From contig NZ_BAGC01000113.1 in assembly GCF_000308655.1 (NCBI RefSeq), forward strand, positions 124,001-188,000: 64,000 nucleotides of DNA, written 5' to 3'. The position numbers and the translations under genes are program-made. Below the pieces are notes generated by a model. The model was not told where the DNA came from. It worked only from the letters and a program-made list of their open reading frames with translations, and searched no databases. The stretch comes from Nocardia niigatensis NBRC 100131 (GTDB taxonomy: Bacteria > Actinomycetota > Actinomycetes > Mycobacteriales > Mycobacteriaceae). Every line of letters begins with the position of its first letter. The stretch's first letter is position 1. Below, piece after piece: positions 52,109 to 61,840 of the stretch.

Positions 52109-52459
52109 ATGGTCGAAATCGAGGTCACCGGAACCACTGTGACGCTGCACGTCACCGGCGCTCACCGTCTGCTCGCGCTGCGGGAGCACGTCAGCTTCGA
52201 TCTGTCCCAGGTCACCGCCCTCGCGCCGGCGCCGGTGGATCTGCGTCCGCCGTGGGTGCGGGCGCCGGGCACGTTCTTCCCGGGCGTGATCGCCGCGGGC
52301 ATCTTCCGCGGCAAGGGCCGCAAGGAATTCTGGGATACGCGCTTCGACGGTCAGGGCGTGCTGATCGATCTGGCGGGGTCGGAGATCACCCGCCTGGTCG
52401 TGGATGTCGCCGATCCGCAGCTCGTGTTGCGGCAGCTGTCCTCGGCGATCGCGGCCTGA
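52109..52459 (+). CDS. small conserved actinobacterial protein (PH-like fold suspected)
   Basis: A 116-residue protein of mostly beta character: VTLHVTGAHRLLALREHVSF, then PPWVRAPGTFFPGVIAAGIF and GRKEFWDTRF, ending in VDVADPQLVLRQL. The alternating strand pattern and the A-G-T-x-x-P-G motif recall a common actinobacterial family of PH-like proteins of unknown function. ATG 52109 follows GAGG by 8 bases. It stands alone. Confidence 0.72.
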   Translation: MVEIEVTGTTVTLHVTGAHRLLALREHVSFDLSQVTALAPAPVDLRPPWVRAPGTFFPGVIAAGIFRGKGRKEFWDTRFDGQGVLIDLAGSEITRLVVDVADPQLVLRQLSSAIAA

Positions 52460-52577
52460 TTCGGGCGGCCGCGGCTGTGTGTATGCCGCTCGTGCCGCAA
52501 GCCTGTTCGCGTGGCGACGGCACGAGACGGGAGATGGACGGGGGACGTGGGAATTGGCAGTAGGTCGGATGGAACTG

Positions 52578-52802
52578 TCAGGGAGTGTTGCAGAGGAATC
52601 CACCGGCGGGAGGCGGGACCGGAACGATCCTTTCCGGTGCCACCGCCGCCGGGCCGTTGCCGGCGGGGCCGTGGGGAGCTCCGGGACTCGCGGGTGGCGT
52701 ACCGATATCGCCCGAACCCCACGCCGCGGAGGGGTTCAGGGTGAATACGGTTGCACAAACGAACGCACCGACAAGCAGGCCGATGGCTTTCTTTCGTGTC
52801 AT
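52578..52802 (-). CDS. small secreted Pro/Gly-rich protein
   Basis: A 74-residue protein with a signal peptide (KKAIGLLVGAFVCATVFTLN, ending in SAAWG), then a short Pro/Gly-rich mature part of about 45 residues ending GGFLCNTP. No ribosome site is present before ATG 52802, so it may be leaderless; an in-frame ATG at 52847 lacks one too. Function unknown. Confidence 0.5.
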   Translation of the reverse strand: MTRKKAIGLLVGAFVCATVFTLNPSAAWGSGDIGTPPASPGAPHGPAGNGPAAVAPERIVPVPPPAGGFLCNTP

Positions 52803-53065
52803 GGAATATGACGCTACAACCAGCTCAACGCAATTCGTGGCAAGCAACGTCGTCTCGGAATGTCGCGGACCTGCCGATCGTATGTACTGGGCTTTGAATT
52901 GAGCTGCGGCACAAGCAGACTAATTGGTCGGATTAATTCGCTCCCGGATTATCGGGCTATGGGCTGCTTCAGTGCACGTTTCGATCACGAACGGGCGTGT
53001 CTGCGGTGGATTCGTCCGATTCTGTTGTTCCCTGCCAGTCGGAGGACCGACCGGGAGGAAATCGA

Positions 53066-53497
53066 ATGACTGTAGGGCCGGGTTCCAGGATCGCCATCAC
53101 GGCGGCGCTCACGCTGGCGGTTTCCGCCGCGGTGATCGGCGCGGCGCCCGTCGGGGCGGCCGCGGGATCGTGCGGAGCGAGCCTCGGGGACTATCGCGGG
53201 GAGTTCGTCGCGGCGGAGGATCCCTCGAATGTGCTGAGTTTCGACGGTGCGGGCGGCATCGCATTTCGCAGTTCTCGCTTCGGGATCGGCGAGGGCATCT
53301 ATACCGTCATTCCCACCGGCGGATTCTCGGCCACTTTGCGCCTGACGGACAGCGGCGAGGATGTCGCGCGACCGGGTAATGAGCGGGCGATGGTGAAGAG
53401 TACGGCGTTCGTCTGCCCGACGCCCGGTCCCACCGTCGGGAATTTCAGTTCCCTGGATCAGAGCGGCCGGCGATTCAACTATGTGCGGTCGAGCTGA
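53066..53497 (+). CDS. secreted protein of unknown function
   Basis: A 143-residue protein with a clear signal peptide (RIAITAALTLAVSAAVIGAA, cleavage after VGAAA) and a mature part of about 105 residues with two cysteines (SCGASLGDY and AFVCPTPGP) that may form a disulfide. Repeated beta-like stretches (GAGGIAFRSSRFG, GGFSATLRL) suggest a small beta-barrel. ATG 53066 follows GGAGG. Family not recognised. Confidence 0.7.
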   Translation: MTVGPGSRIAITAALTLAVSAAVIGAAPVGAAAGSCGASLGDYRGEFVAAEDPSNVLSFDGAGGIAFRSSRFGIGEGIYTVIPTGGFSATLRLTDSGEDVARPGNERAMVKSTAFVCPTPGPTVGNFSSLDQSGRRFNYVRSS

Positions 53498-53552
53498 ACG
53501 AACCACGTCCGCTGTGGGACACGGGTTTTCGGAGTTCGGTACGCGAATGGCG

Positions 53553-56500
53553 TCACGGGCGGCCGAATCGGAGAGTGACGAGCTGGAAAGGCCGCAGGCG
53601 CAATCGAATTCCCCGGTCCTCCGGTGTCGCGCTCGGCTCGTCGGGTAGCGGTCGCTCCAGCAGATCGCAGCACTGGAAGCCGGTGTTCTCGAATTCGGGG
53701 GTCAGCCGCGCCGAGGCGCGGCCGCCGCCGGCCTCGTAGACGCGCACGATCACATCACCCGACCCGTCGTCGGCGAGTTTGACGGCGCTGGTCACGACGT
53801 CGTCGTTGTCGACGGTGACCAGCGGGGCGACGGGTTCGGCGACCCCGGGTGTGAAGGGCGGCAGATTGATGCGGTAGCCCGCCCGGACCGCGTCGGTGAT
53901 CGAGGCGCCGGGAACCAGGGCGTGCCGGAAACGGTGGGTGCCGTGGTCGGTGTCTGGGTCGGGGAATCGCGGCGCCCGCAGCAGCGAGGCGCGCACGGTG
54001 ACGGTGGCGCCCCCGTCCGGACGGACCGTGCGGGTGAGGTCGTGGCCGTAGGTGGAGTCGTTGACCAGGGCGACGCCCCAGCCGGGTTCGGCCAGCTGGA
54101 TGAAACGGTGATTGCACGCCTCGAATTTGGCGTACTCCCAACTGGTGTTGGTGTGGGTGGGGCGGAAGAGGTGGCCGAACTGGGTTTCGGACGCGTACCG
54201 GTCGGCGTGGATATCCAGGGGGAACGCGAGCTTGAGGAATTTCTCCGTCTCGTGCCAGTCGACGGAGGTGGCGATCTCCAGGGCCGGGTCGCCCGCTCTC
54301 AGGGTGAGGGTCTGCTCGACCGTCGAGGACCCGAAGGATCGTCCGAGGCGGACCGCGACCGAGGCCGGTGAATCCGTCTCCGCCGCAAGGAAGTCGACGT
54401 CGATCAGATCGGTGACGGTATTGCGGTAGAACCGGTCGACATCCCACGCGTCCCAGGAGTTCGGGTAATCCTGGTGCAGCTGCAGCAGATTCGCCGTCGC
54501 ACCCGGTGGCAGGGTTTCGCGATCATTCCGAATGTCGTACATCGACACCAGCAGCCCGCGGGCATCGACCTCGGCCAGCACCAGGCCGTTCTCCAGCTCG
54601 AACCCGCCGCCGGCCCGCTCGGTCACCGTGCAGTTCCGGCCCGTCTCCTCGACCGCCGCGCCGCCGGCGGGTATCCCGCGCCAGGCGTGTGGGGCCGGAT
54701 TGAAGATATTGGGCCCGGACCGTTCACCGCCGAGCGCCCATTGCGCGCGCTCGATGATCGCCGACAGCTCGGCGGCGACCTCGGTGTAGGCGCGCTCGGC
54801 CTCCCGATGCACCCACGCGATCGAGGATCCGGGCAGGATGTCGTGGAACTGGTGCAACAGCACGGTCTTCCAGAGCCGGTCCAGTTCGGCGGCGGGGTAC
54901 TCGGCCCCGACCCGGACAGCCGCGGTGGCCGCCCACAGCTCGGCTTCGCGCAGCAGATGTTCACTGCGCCGATTGCCCTGCTTGGTCCTGGCCTGGCTGG
55001 TCAGGGTCGCGCGATGCAGCTCCAGGTACAGCTCGCCGACCCACACCGCCGGGTTCGGGTATTCGGCCTGGGCCGCGGCGAAGAAGTCGGCGGGCCGCTC
55101 CCAGCGGACCGTCGGCGAACCCTCCAGATCACGCATGCGGGCCGCTTTGGCGATCATCTCGCGGGTGGTCCCGCCGCCGCCGTCGCCCCATCCGGTCGGT
55201 GCGAGCGACCGGGTGGCCCGGCCCTTCTCCTTGAAATTCCGTGCCGCGTGGGCGATCTCGCGGCCCTGCATCGAGCAGTTGTAGGTGTCGATGGGCGGGA
55301 AGTGGGTGAAGATGCGGGTCCCGTCGATGCCTTCCCACAGGAAGGTGTGGTGCGGGAACTGGTTGGTCTGACTCCACGAGATCTTCTGCGTCAGCAGCCA
55401 TTTGGAGCCCGCCGCCTTGATGATCTGGGGCAGCCCGGCGGCGAAGCCGAAGGTGTCGGGCAGCCAGGCCTCCTTGTTGTCGATGCCGAACTCTTCGAGG
55501 AAGAACCGCTTGCCGTGCACGAACTGCCGCGCCATGGCCTCCGAGCCCGGCATATTGGTGTCGGATTCGACCCACATGCCGCCGGTCGGCACGAACCGCC
55601 CTTCGGCGACCGCCGCCTTGACCCGCGCGTATACCTCGGGCCGATGCTGCTTGAGGAAATCGTATTGTGCCGCCTGGGACATGGTGAAGATGAAGTCGGG
55701 GTCGTCGTCGAGCAGGGCGGTCATATTGGCGGCGGTACGCGCGACCTTGCGCACGGTTTCGCGCAGCGGCCACAGCCAGGCCGTGTCGATGTGGGCGTGC
55801 CCGACCGCAGAGATCCGGTGCGCCGAGGCGGTGGCGGGCCGCGCGAGCACCTCGGCCAGGCAGGCGCGGGCGGCGCTCGCGCCCGCGTTCACGTGCTGGA
55901 GGTCGAGGGCGTCGAGGGCGCGTTCGATGGCCCGCACGATGTCGTAGCGCCGCGCGGGATCCTCCGGCATCTCGTGCATGAGCTCCCCGAGCACCTCGAG
56001 ATCCTGCACCAGCTGCCAGACCTCCTCGTCGAACACCACGAGATCCATCCGGCCCAAACGGTATCGGGGCTCGTGCCCGGCGGTCTCCCGATCGCCCAGC
56101 CCGGTCGGCCCGAAGAACGGGATGACCGGATTCGCCGCCGCCTCCACGTGCAGCAGCACCTGCTCACCGCCGGTCGCCGGGGCCGCCACCCGCACCCACT
56201 GATTGCGGGGATGCAATCCCTTCACCGGTGATCCGTCGGGGAGATACACCAGGCCCTCGCACTGGAATCCGGTCATGCCCTGGTCGAATCCGAGATCGAT
56301 GATGGCCTCGACCGTCCGGCCGGCCCAGCTCTGCGGCACGGTGCCCTCGACCGTCAGCCAGCTGGTGCCCCACGGCGCTCCCCAGCGGGCGCCCGGTGCG
56401 GTCGGGGTTCGCGGCGCGGCCAGCCCTTCCGCGACCGGCACCGGTTCGCCCGGCGCTGCCCAGATCGAGACCTGTAGTGGTACCGATTCGGGATGGACTG

Positions 56501-56564
56501 CGGGGACGATGCGGCCGAGCACGCGCCCGAGCCTGTCCTCGATCAACCGGCGGTCATCGTGCAT
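53553..56564 (-). CDS. alpha-mannosidase, glycoside hydrolase family 38
   Basis: A 1003-residue GH38 enzyme. The zinc/catalytic motif GHAHIDTAWLWP lies near residue 255; the nucleophile aspartate is in EAWLPDTFGF near residue 355; a second zinc site motif, LHQFHDILPGSSI, is near 575. C-terminal beta domains follow. It removes alpha-linked mannose; in this bacterial group the likely substrates are mannosylated lipids, mannans or glycoproteins (Rv0648 is the mycobacterial counterpart). No signal peptide, so cytoplasmic. It starts 87 bp after the SLATT gene on the same strand and may be read from that transcript. Confidence 0.92.
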   Translation of the reverse strand: MHDDRRLIEDRLGRVLGRIVPAVHPESVPLQVSIWAAPGEPVPVAEGLAAPRTPTAPGARWGAPWGTSWLTVEGTVPQSWAGRTVEAIIDLGFDQGMTGFQCEGLVYLPDGSPVKGLHPRNQWVRVAAPATGGEQVLLHVEAAANPVIPFFGPTGLGDRETAGHEPRYRLGRMDLVVFDEEVWQLVQDLEVLGELMHEMPEDPARRYDIVRAIERALDALDLQHVNAGASAARACLAEVLARPATASAHRISAVGHAHIDTAWLWPLRETVRKVARTAANMTALLDDDPDFIFTMSQAAQYDFLKQHRPEVYARVKAAVAEGRFVPTGGMWVESDTNMPGSEAMARQFVHGKRFFLEEFGIDNKEAWLPDTFGFAAGLPQIIKAAGSKWLLTQKISWSQTNQFPHHTFLWEGIDGTRIFTHFPPIDTYNCSMQGREIAHAARNFKEKGRATRSLAPTGWGDGGGGTTREMIAKAARMRDLEGSPTVRWERPADFFAAAQAEYPNPAVWVGELYLELHRATLTSQARTKQGNRRSEHLLREAELWAATAAVRVGAEYPAAELDRLWKTVLLHQFHDILPGSSIAWVHREAERAYTEVAAELSAIIERAQWALGGERSGPNIFNPAPHAWRGIPAGGAAVEETGRNCTVTERAGGGFELENGLVLAEVDARGLLVSMYDIRNDRETLPPGATANLLQLHQDYPNSWDAWDVDRFYRNTVTDLIDVDFLAAETDSPASVAVRLGRSFGSSTVEQTLTLRAGDPALEIATSVDWHETEKFLKLAFPLDIHADRYASETQFGHLFRPTHTNTSWEYAKFEACNHRFIQLAEPGWGVALVNDSTYGHDLTRTVRPDGGATVTVRASLLRAPRFPDPDTDHGTHRFRHALVPGASITDAVRAGYRINLPPFTPGVAEPVAPLVTVDNDDVVTSAVKLADDGSGDVIVRVYEAGGGRASARLTPEFENTGFQCCDLLERPLPDEPSATPEDRGIRLRLRPFQLVTLRFGRP

Positions 56565-56651
56565 GACGGTGGCTCCCTCGAACGTGGGTCGGGACCGGCA
56601 AACCGTGTTGCGCCCGACTCTATCGGCCGCGGGGCCTGCCTGCCGGGATGA

Positions 56652-57539
56652 TCAGGAGCGGGCGTTGGTGCTTTCGGTCCACTTCGCCATCCACGCGGTG
56701 TTCTCGGTGGCGATGACGGATTCGCAGGCGGAGACGAACGCGGGCCAGTCGCAGAGCCCTCCCGCGGCCCAGTCGTCGGCGAGGTTGCGGAGGCGGTGAG
56801 CGGCCGCGAGATAGGTCATGGCCAGGTAGTCGTAGCGCTGCGCGGTCAGGTAGGCGGCGATGTTCGCGGTGGCGGTCGTGAGGACCGCCACCCACGGAGC
56901 CAGAGCGGTGGGGCCGGAGGCCGGGGCCAGGGCTGCCGCGGCGGCGACCAGCGCGGTCGCCATACCCAGAGCGATCGCGAATCTGCGCCAGCGTGCCGTG
57001 CGCTGTGTGTACCGGCGGGCCATCGGCCGGTAGTAGTCGTCGATCTGCCCCTGAATTCGTTGCCGGACATACGCTTCCGGCGTCAGGGTGGCCGGCGGCG
57101 GGGTAATCGGCATCGCATCGGTATCGACAGAGGGCAGCAGATCGGCCACGGCGGCGACGATGTCGGCGACCTCGTGGCGTAGCGCATTCACATCGGTCCG
57201 GGCGCCCGCCCGGAATTCGAAGATCAACCGCTTGATGCCCTCCGACGTCGCGCGCGCCCGCGTCCACGCTCGCACGGCATCAGGCGTGAGGTACTGGATT
57301 CCGACGAAGGCCGCCAGAGCGAGACACACCGCGCCGACCGCCGCGATCCCGGTCCGTGCCGCGCCACCCGAATGCAGCACGGTCGTGGTCGCGGTCGTGC
57401 ACAGCGCACCGATGGTGGTAGCCGCGAACGCGGTGATCCGCGCCTGATCGAGCCGGTGCTTCAGCCGGCAGGCCGTCCGGGACCAGCGCAGCCGATGGGC
57501 CCAGAGTTCCGCGACGACCCGGTCGTCTGCCGCGCTCAT
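56652..57539 (-). CDS. SLATT/DUF4231-like membrane protein, tandem 2TM arrangement (candidate effector)
   Basis: A 295-residue protein with four membrane helices in two pairs: about residues 34-55 and 63-84, then 187-205 and 211-233. Each pair is followed by a SLATT-like cytoplasmic helical segment (DAVRAWTRARATSEGIKRLI after pair one; YDYLAMTYLAAAHRLRNLAD, then FVSACESVIATENTAWMAKW after pair two). SLATT proteins are predicted pore-forming effectors in bacterial immune loci. The ATG overlaps the stop of the upstream TIR gene (ATGA), so both are translated together. Assignment rests on topology and these segments, not on a database search. Confidence 0.78.
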   Translation of the reverse strand: MSAADDRVVAELWAHRLRWSRTACRLKHRLDQARITAFAATTIGALCTTATTTVLHSGGAARTGIAAVGAVCLALAAFVGIQYLTPDAVRAWTRARATSEGIKRLIFEFRAGARTDVNALRHEVADIVAAVADLLPSVDTDAMPITPPPATLTPEAYVRQRIQGQIDDYYRPMARRYTQRTARWRRFAIALGMATALVAAAAALAPASGPTALAPWVAVLTTATANIAAYLTAQRYDYLAMTYLAAAHRLRNLADDWAAGGLCDWPAFVSACESVIATENTAWMAKWTESTNARS

Positions 57540-60500
57540 GAGTCCGAGTCCGGTGCGATCGGCAGGCCGGGGCAGGCCTTGCGGTACGGGATACCGGGCG
57601 ACACCCACTCGTTCCACTCCTTGTGGCTCATGTTCGCGCTGAGCTTGTCGCACAACCGATCCGGCCAGACGGCTGGTCCGGGCCAGGTGTGGATGACCGC
57701 GTGGTCGTCTACGCCGAGCGGTGAGCCGATGGTCGCGAGCTGGTGGTCGTCAGGGCTGACGGCCAGCGCTTGGATGGCGTCGGCAGTGCCGATCATCGGT
57801 TTGCCGACCGGAAGGCCGGAGTTACCATCCCAGATTCGAACTGACTTACCGGCCCCCGCGATCACGTATCGGCCATCGGTACTGAACGATACGGCGTTGA
57901 TAGCTCCCAGAGGATCTGTCATCGAGTCACTGATCAGCTTCCGTGAGTCGGTGTCGAACAGCCGGATGGAGTCGTAGCTCGCGGAGGCGATGCGCCGTCC
58001 GTCGGGGCTGAACGCGAGGACTGTCGACTTGCTGGTGTCGGAGAACGGATCCCCGATCTGACGATGGGACTGCGAATCCCAGATCTCGAGTTCGGCAGAT
58101 CCACCGTTGGTGACGATGTGTTGGCTGTCTGGGCTGAACGCCGCGGCGCTGACCATCGAGTGCTCGTCGATCGGAGTGCCGAGACGTTGCCCGGTGCTCG
58201 GATCCCAGAGCATCACACTGAAGTCGAGCCCGAAGGTGGGCGATGTCGGGTCATAGGCGCGGAAACCCTCGGTCGAAAAGTTCTTCGGCACCAGGCCACC
58301 GACCGTGGCCAGCTGGGTTCCGTCTGGACTCAGCACCGATGTGGTCACCACCTTCTGCGCGTCGATCTCCCATTCAGCGACAGGCGCACCGGTTTTCGCG
58401 TCGAACGTTGCGAGCGTGTAGAAGAGGATCAGGTCATCGATAGTTACCGGTTCCCGATCGGTCGGCCTCCTGTAACCCATCTCCAGGGCAAGAATACGGT
58501 CACCATCGGGGCTGAACACTGCATTGGCAGGTAGAAAGGGGTCAGTCGAGATGCTCGTGACGACGGCTCCCGTGGCCGCGTCCCAGATGCGAATAACGCC
58601 GGGCATACTCGAACCGGGATCGTTCCGGGCGCCGGCGGATATCAAGCGGGTGCCGTCCGCGCTGTAGTGGACCGACATCACCGCGGTGTCGTCCGCCGCG
58701 ATCACCGTGCCAAGCGTTGCGGCGGAATTGGCGTTCCACACTCGGACGGTCTCATCGCCGCCCGACAGCACCCCGTGCCCGTCGGCGGTGAAGCCGACAC
58801 CCTTCACACCGCTGTGATGCCCCGTCAAAGGGGTGCCGACCGGCTGCCGGGACGCGACGTCCCACAGGCGAATCATGCCGTCCGAGCTGCCGGATGCGAC
58901 AGTGCGCCCATCTGCACTGAATGCGATGGCTCCCAGGGCTTCGTCGTGACCGCTGAGCACCGCTCCGGCCGGCTGCAGGGTTGTCGCGTCCCAGAAGTGC
59001 ACTAGTTTGTCCGAGCCGCCGGAAGCGATCAGGCCGCCGCCCGGAGCGACCACGACGGCAAACGCGGACTGGTCCTCCTGGTCTGGGGCTTTCGCGACCA
59101 CCGCACCGGATTCGGCGTCCCAGAGTTCGATTCCGGAATTGGTGGCGGCGACGACCCGGTTTCCTCCGGGCAGGAAGGCGATCTGAAAGGCCATATCGGT
59201 CTTCGGTATTGTGCGAACCTGTTGTCCCGCAATGACATCCCATATCTGGATCGCGCCTGGGAACATGCAGGCGGCCACACGTTGTCCATCCCCGCTGAAT
59301 GCCACCGACAAGACCGCCGCACGTCCTGTCTGGAAGGGACCGGCAATATGCGAACCGGTCTGCGCATCCCAAACCTGGACCGTTCCGTCATTGCCTGCGG
59401 AGGCGAGCCGGGTGCTGTCCGCGCTGTATGCCAGGCTGGTCACGGCACTCCTGTTATTCGAGTCGAATGGAGTGCCTGTAGTTCGGCCGGTGACTCCGTC
59501 CCGCAGTTGTACCCTTCCCGCGCTCGCCGACGCCGCATGTCGCCCGTCGGGGCTGACGGCAAATGCTGTGACGGAATCCTGTGCGGGCGTGTCGAATACC
59601 TTCACCTGGGCGGATGTCGTCGCCAGCGCGTCGAGGACCGCGCCGTCGTCGGGATGCGACCCGATCTGGCGCGCGGCGAGGATCTGTTGGATGGCTCGGG
59701 TGTCACCGCCCGGCCGGACCCCGGCGAGCATGGCCTGTCCTTCGGAGACTAGGCGCAGCGCGGTCGCTTCGTGGAGCCGCCGATCGGCCTCGTTCTGCGC
59801 CAATGTGGTTCGGACCGCGAAGAATCCGGCGACCAGCGCCGCTATGACGGTGAGTGCCAGTACCGCCCGCAGGATATGGGACCGGCGGCGGAGTCCGTCG
59901 GCGTAGGCACGCGCGTCGCTCAGTTCCTTTTCGTGCCGACGCTGTTCGGCGGCCATCTCGGCATCCTGCCGCTGCCGGGAAGCCGTGAGGAATTCGCGCG
60001 CACAGGCCAGTCGATTGGCGAATGCCGGTGTGGCCGCCACTTTTTCGGCCTCGCCGAGCCGGGCGCCCGACATCAGCCAGGCGGGGTCGCGTCCGCTGCT
60101 CTCCCATTCGGTGGCGGCCCGGTCGAGGCCGTCGGCGGTCCGCAGATCGGTGGCCTCCTCGCGCAGCCATTGGGCGAGTACGGGCCATTCGCTCAGCAGG
60201 CTTTCCAGCGCGACCTCGACGGTGGTCTCGCCGCCGCGCTCGTCCTGGACCACCAGTCGGTGGTCGACGAACGCGGCGATGAGCGGGCGGCTGGTGGCGG
60301 GCAGGTCGGCGAGGCGGGCGATGCGGCGCAGCGGCTGGTCGTTGTCGGGGGCGATGGTGGCGAGCCAGGGTACGAAGGCCGCACGCAACTCGGCCAGTTG
60401 CTGCTGCCGCTGCGAGTCGTCCTGGGCGAGAATCGAATCGATCTCCGACTCGACCACGTGCGCCATCCCGCCCATCGCCGTGTAGTCGGCGACGGTCAGT

Positions 60501-61840
60501 TCGCCGTCGGCGGCGTAGTCGAGGAACAGCCGCCACAGGGTCAGGGACAACAGCGGCAGCGGGTTCGCGCTGTCCGCGCAGTCGGCGAGCAGTCGTTCCA
60601 CGAGGTCCTCGCGCACCGTGAGCGGACTGCCGGCCGCGGTCGCGCGCTGTGCCGGGCCCTGGACGACCTCGGCGAACCGGGCGGGTTGCAGGGGCCGCAG
60701 CTCGTCGAACACCACGCTCTTCACGGCCGCCAAGGCCGGTGAGGTCTGCAGCGGCTCGTAGCGGTCGGCCCGAATGGTCAGGGCGGCAATGATATCCAGG
60801 CCGTCGGCGACCAGCCGGGCGAGAATCGACTGGAACATCCCGGCCTCGGGTCCGGCCTCGCCGCCGAACAGTTCCTCGGCCTGATCCACCGGGAGCACGA
60901 TCGTCGGCGGCACGGTGTCGCTCGACTCGGCCGGCCCGTCCGTCGCGGCGGTCTGAGCCTCACGCAGCCAGGTGGTGACCTGCCCGGGATCGGAGGCGCA
61001 GGCCGCCTTGACCGCGCCGAGGGTCGGTTGCGTGAGACCCAGCCGCTGACGCACCGCGAAGACCGAGGCGGCCAGGCCGACCGGACCGGTGACCGCGGCC
61101 CGTTCGGGCCGGACGATGTCGAGCACCAGGAAATGCCGGTCGTCCCGGCTCAGGCGGGGGAGTAGTCCCGCCCGCAGGAACGAGGACTTGCCCGTGCCCG
61201 ACGGGCCGAGGATGACGAACAGATTCTCGACGCGGGAGGTCCGCATGCCGCGCATCATGTCCAGCCCGCGCACGATCTGCGCATCCCGGCCGAAGTACAC
61301 GGCCGCGTCGATCGCCTCGAACGGCTCCCACCCCCGATAGGGCGCGCGCCGGGGATCATTCGACGGTGGCCATTCGAAATATTCGGCCCCGATGCCCGCT
61401 TCCCGCAAACCCCGCCACAGCCGCCGCAGTCCCTCGGTCGCGAATTCGACGGGCGGTCCCCCGGTCACGGCGATGGTAGTCGTCGGGCCGGCGGGGAACA
61501 GATCGCATTGCTGCCAGTCCCGGGTGGATTCGCGGCTCACGAGCGGCTCCAGGCGGGCGGCGAATATGCGTTTGTTCAGGTTCTCCGCGGTCCGGATCTC
61601 GGTGCGGCATTCGGGCGACGAATCCCAGTGCTCCGACATCAGGCAGATCACGGCCTCACACCGGGAAGCGGCGCGGACCAGCGCGTCTTTCCAACGGACC
61701 CCGGGCGCGATCCCCGTGTCGGGGTCCAGGTCGAGGAAGATCTCGTCGGCAAGATCGGGATTCTGCGCGACGAGCCAGGCCTTCAGCGCGATAGCCTGCC
61801 GGTTGTCCCGGCTGGAATGGCTGAGGAAGATGCGCGCCAT
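57536..61840 (-). CDS. TIR / nSTAND NTPase / transmembrane / WD40 protein (candidate immune sensor)
   Basis: A 1434-residue multidomain protein. TIR domain, about residues 1-130: RIFLSHSSRDNR at the start and SEHWDSSPECRTEI with the NADase glutamate at 81. STAND-type NTPase, about 165-600, opening YRGWEPFEAIDAAVYFGRD: Walker A GPSGTGKSS (212-220), Walker B IVLPVDQAEELF (Asp319), TIRADRY (355-361). One membrane helix at about 657-678 (LRAVLALTVIAALVAGFFAV). Then 14 WD40 repeats from about 755 to 1415, enough for two seven-bladed propellers. The likely logic is that the propeller senses a trigger, the NTPase assembles, and TIR cuts NAD+ or signals. The ribosome site is poor. Downstream gene overlaps by 4 bp. 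Confidence 0.9.
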   Translation of the reverse strand: MARIFLSHSSRDNRQAIALKAWLVAQNPDLADEIFLDLDPDTGIAPGVRWKDALVRAASRCEAVICLMSEHWDSSPECRTEIRTAENLNKRIFAARLEPLVSRESTRDWQQCDLFPAGPTTTIAVTGGPPVEFATEGLRRLWRGLREAGIGAEYFEWPPSNDPRRAPYRGWEPFEAIDAAVYFGRDAQIVRGLDMMRGMRTSRVENLFVILGPSGTGKSSFLRAGLLPRLSRDDRHFLVLDIVRPERAAVTGPVGLAASVFAVRQRLGLTQPTLGAVKAACASDPGQVTTWLREAQTAATDGPAESSDTVPPTIVLPVDQAEELFGGEAGPEAGMFQSILARLVADGLDIIAALTIRADRYEPLQTSPALAAVKSVVFDELRPLQPARFAEVVQGPAQRATAAGSPLTVREDLVERLLADCADSANPLPLLSLTLWRLFLDYAADGELTVADYTAMGGMAHVVESEIDSILAQDDSQRQQQLAELRAAFVPWLATIAPDNDQPLRRIARLADLPATSRPLIAAFVDHRLVVQDERGGETTVEVALESLLSEWPVLAQWLREEATDLRTADGLDRAATEWESSGRDPAWLMSGARLGEAEKVAATPAFANRLACAREFLTASRQRQDAEMAAEQRRHEKELSDARAYADGLRRRSHILRAVLALTVIAALVAGFFAVRTTLAQNEADRRLHEATALRLVSEGQAMLAGVRPGGDTRAIQQILAARQIGSHPDDGAVLDALATTSAQVKVFDTPAQDSVTAFAVSPDGRHAASASAGRVQLRDGVTGRTTGTPFDSNNRSAVTSLAYSADSTRLASAGNDGTVQVWDAQTGSHIAGPFQTGRAAVLSVAFSGDGQRVAACMFPGAIQIWDVIAGQQVRTIPKTDMAFQIAFLPGGNRVVAATNSGIELWDAESGAVVAKAPDQEDQSAFAVVVAPGGGLIASGGSDKLVHFWDATTLQPAGAVLSGHDEALGAIAFSADGRTVASGSSDGMIRLWDVASRQPVGTPLTGHHSGVKGVGFTADGHGVLSGGDETVRVWNANSAATLGTVIAADDTAVMSVHYSADGTRLISAGARNDPGSSMPGVIRIWDAATGAVVTSISTDPFLPANAVFSPDGDRILALEMGYRRPTDREPVTIDDLILFYTLATFDAKTGAPVAEWEIDAQKVVTTSVLSPDGTQLATVGGLVPKNFSTEGFRAYDPTSPTFGLDFSVMLWDPSTGQRLGTPIDEHSMVSAAAFSPDSQHIVTNGGSAELEIWDSQSHRQIGDPFSDTSKSTVLAFSPDGRRIASASYDSIRLFDTDSRKLISDSMTDPLGAINAVSFSTDGRYVIAGAGKSVRIWDGNSGLPVGKPMIGTADAIQALAVSPDDHQLATIGSPLGVDDHAVIHTWPGPAVWPDRLCDKLSANMSHKEWNEWVSPGIPYRKACPGLPIAPDSDS

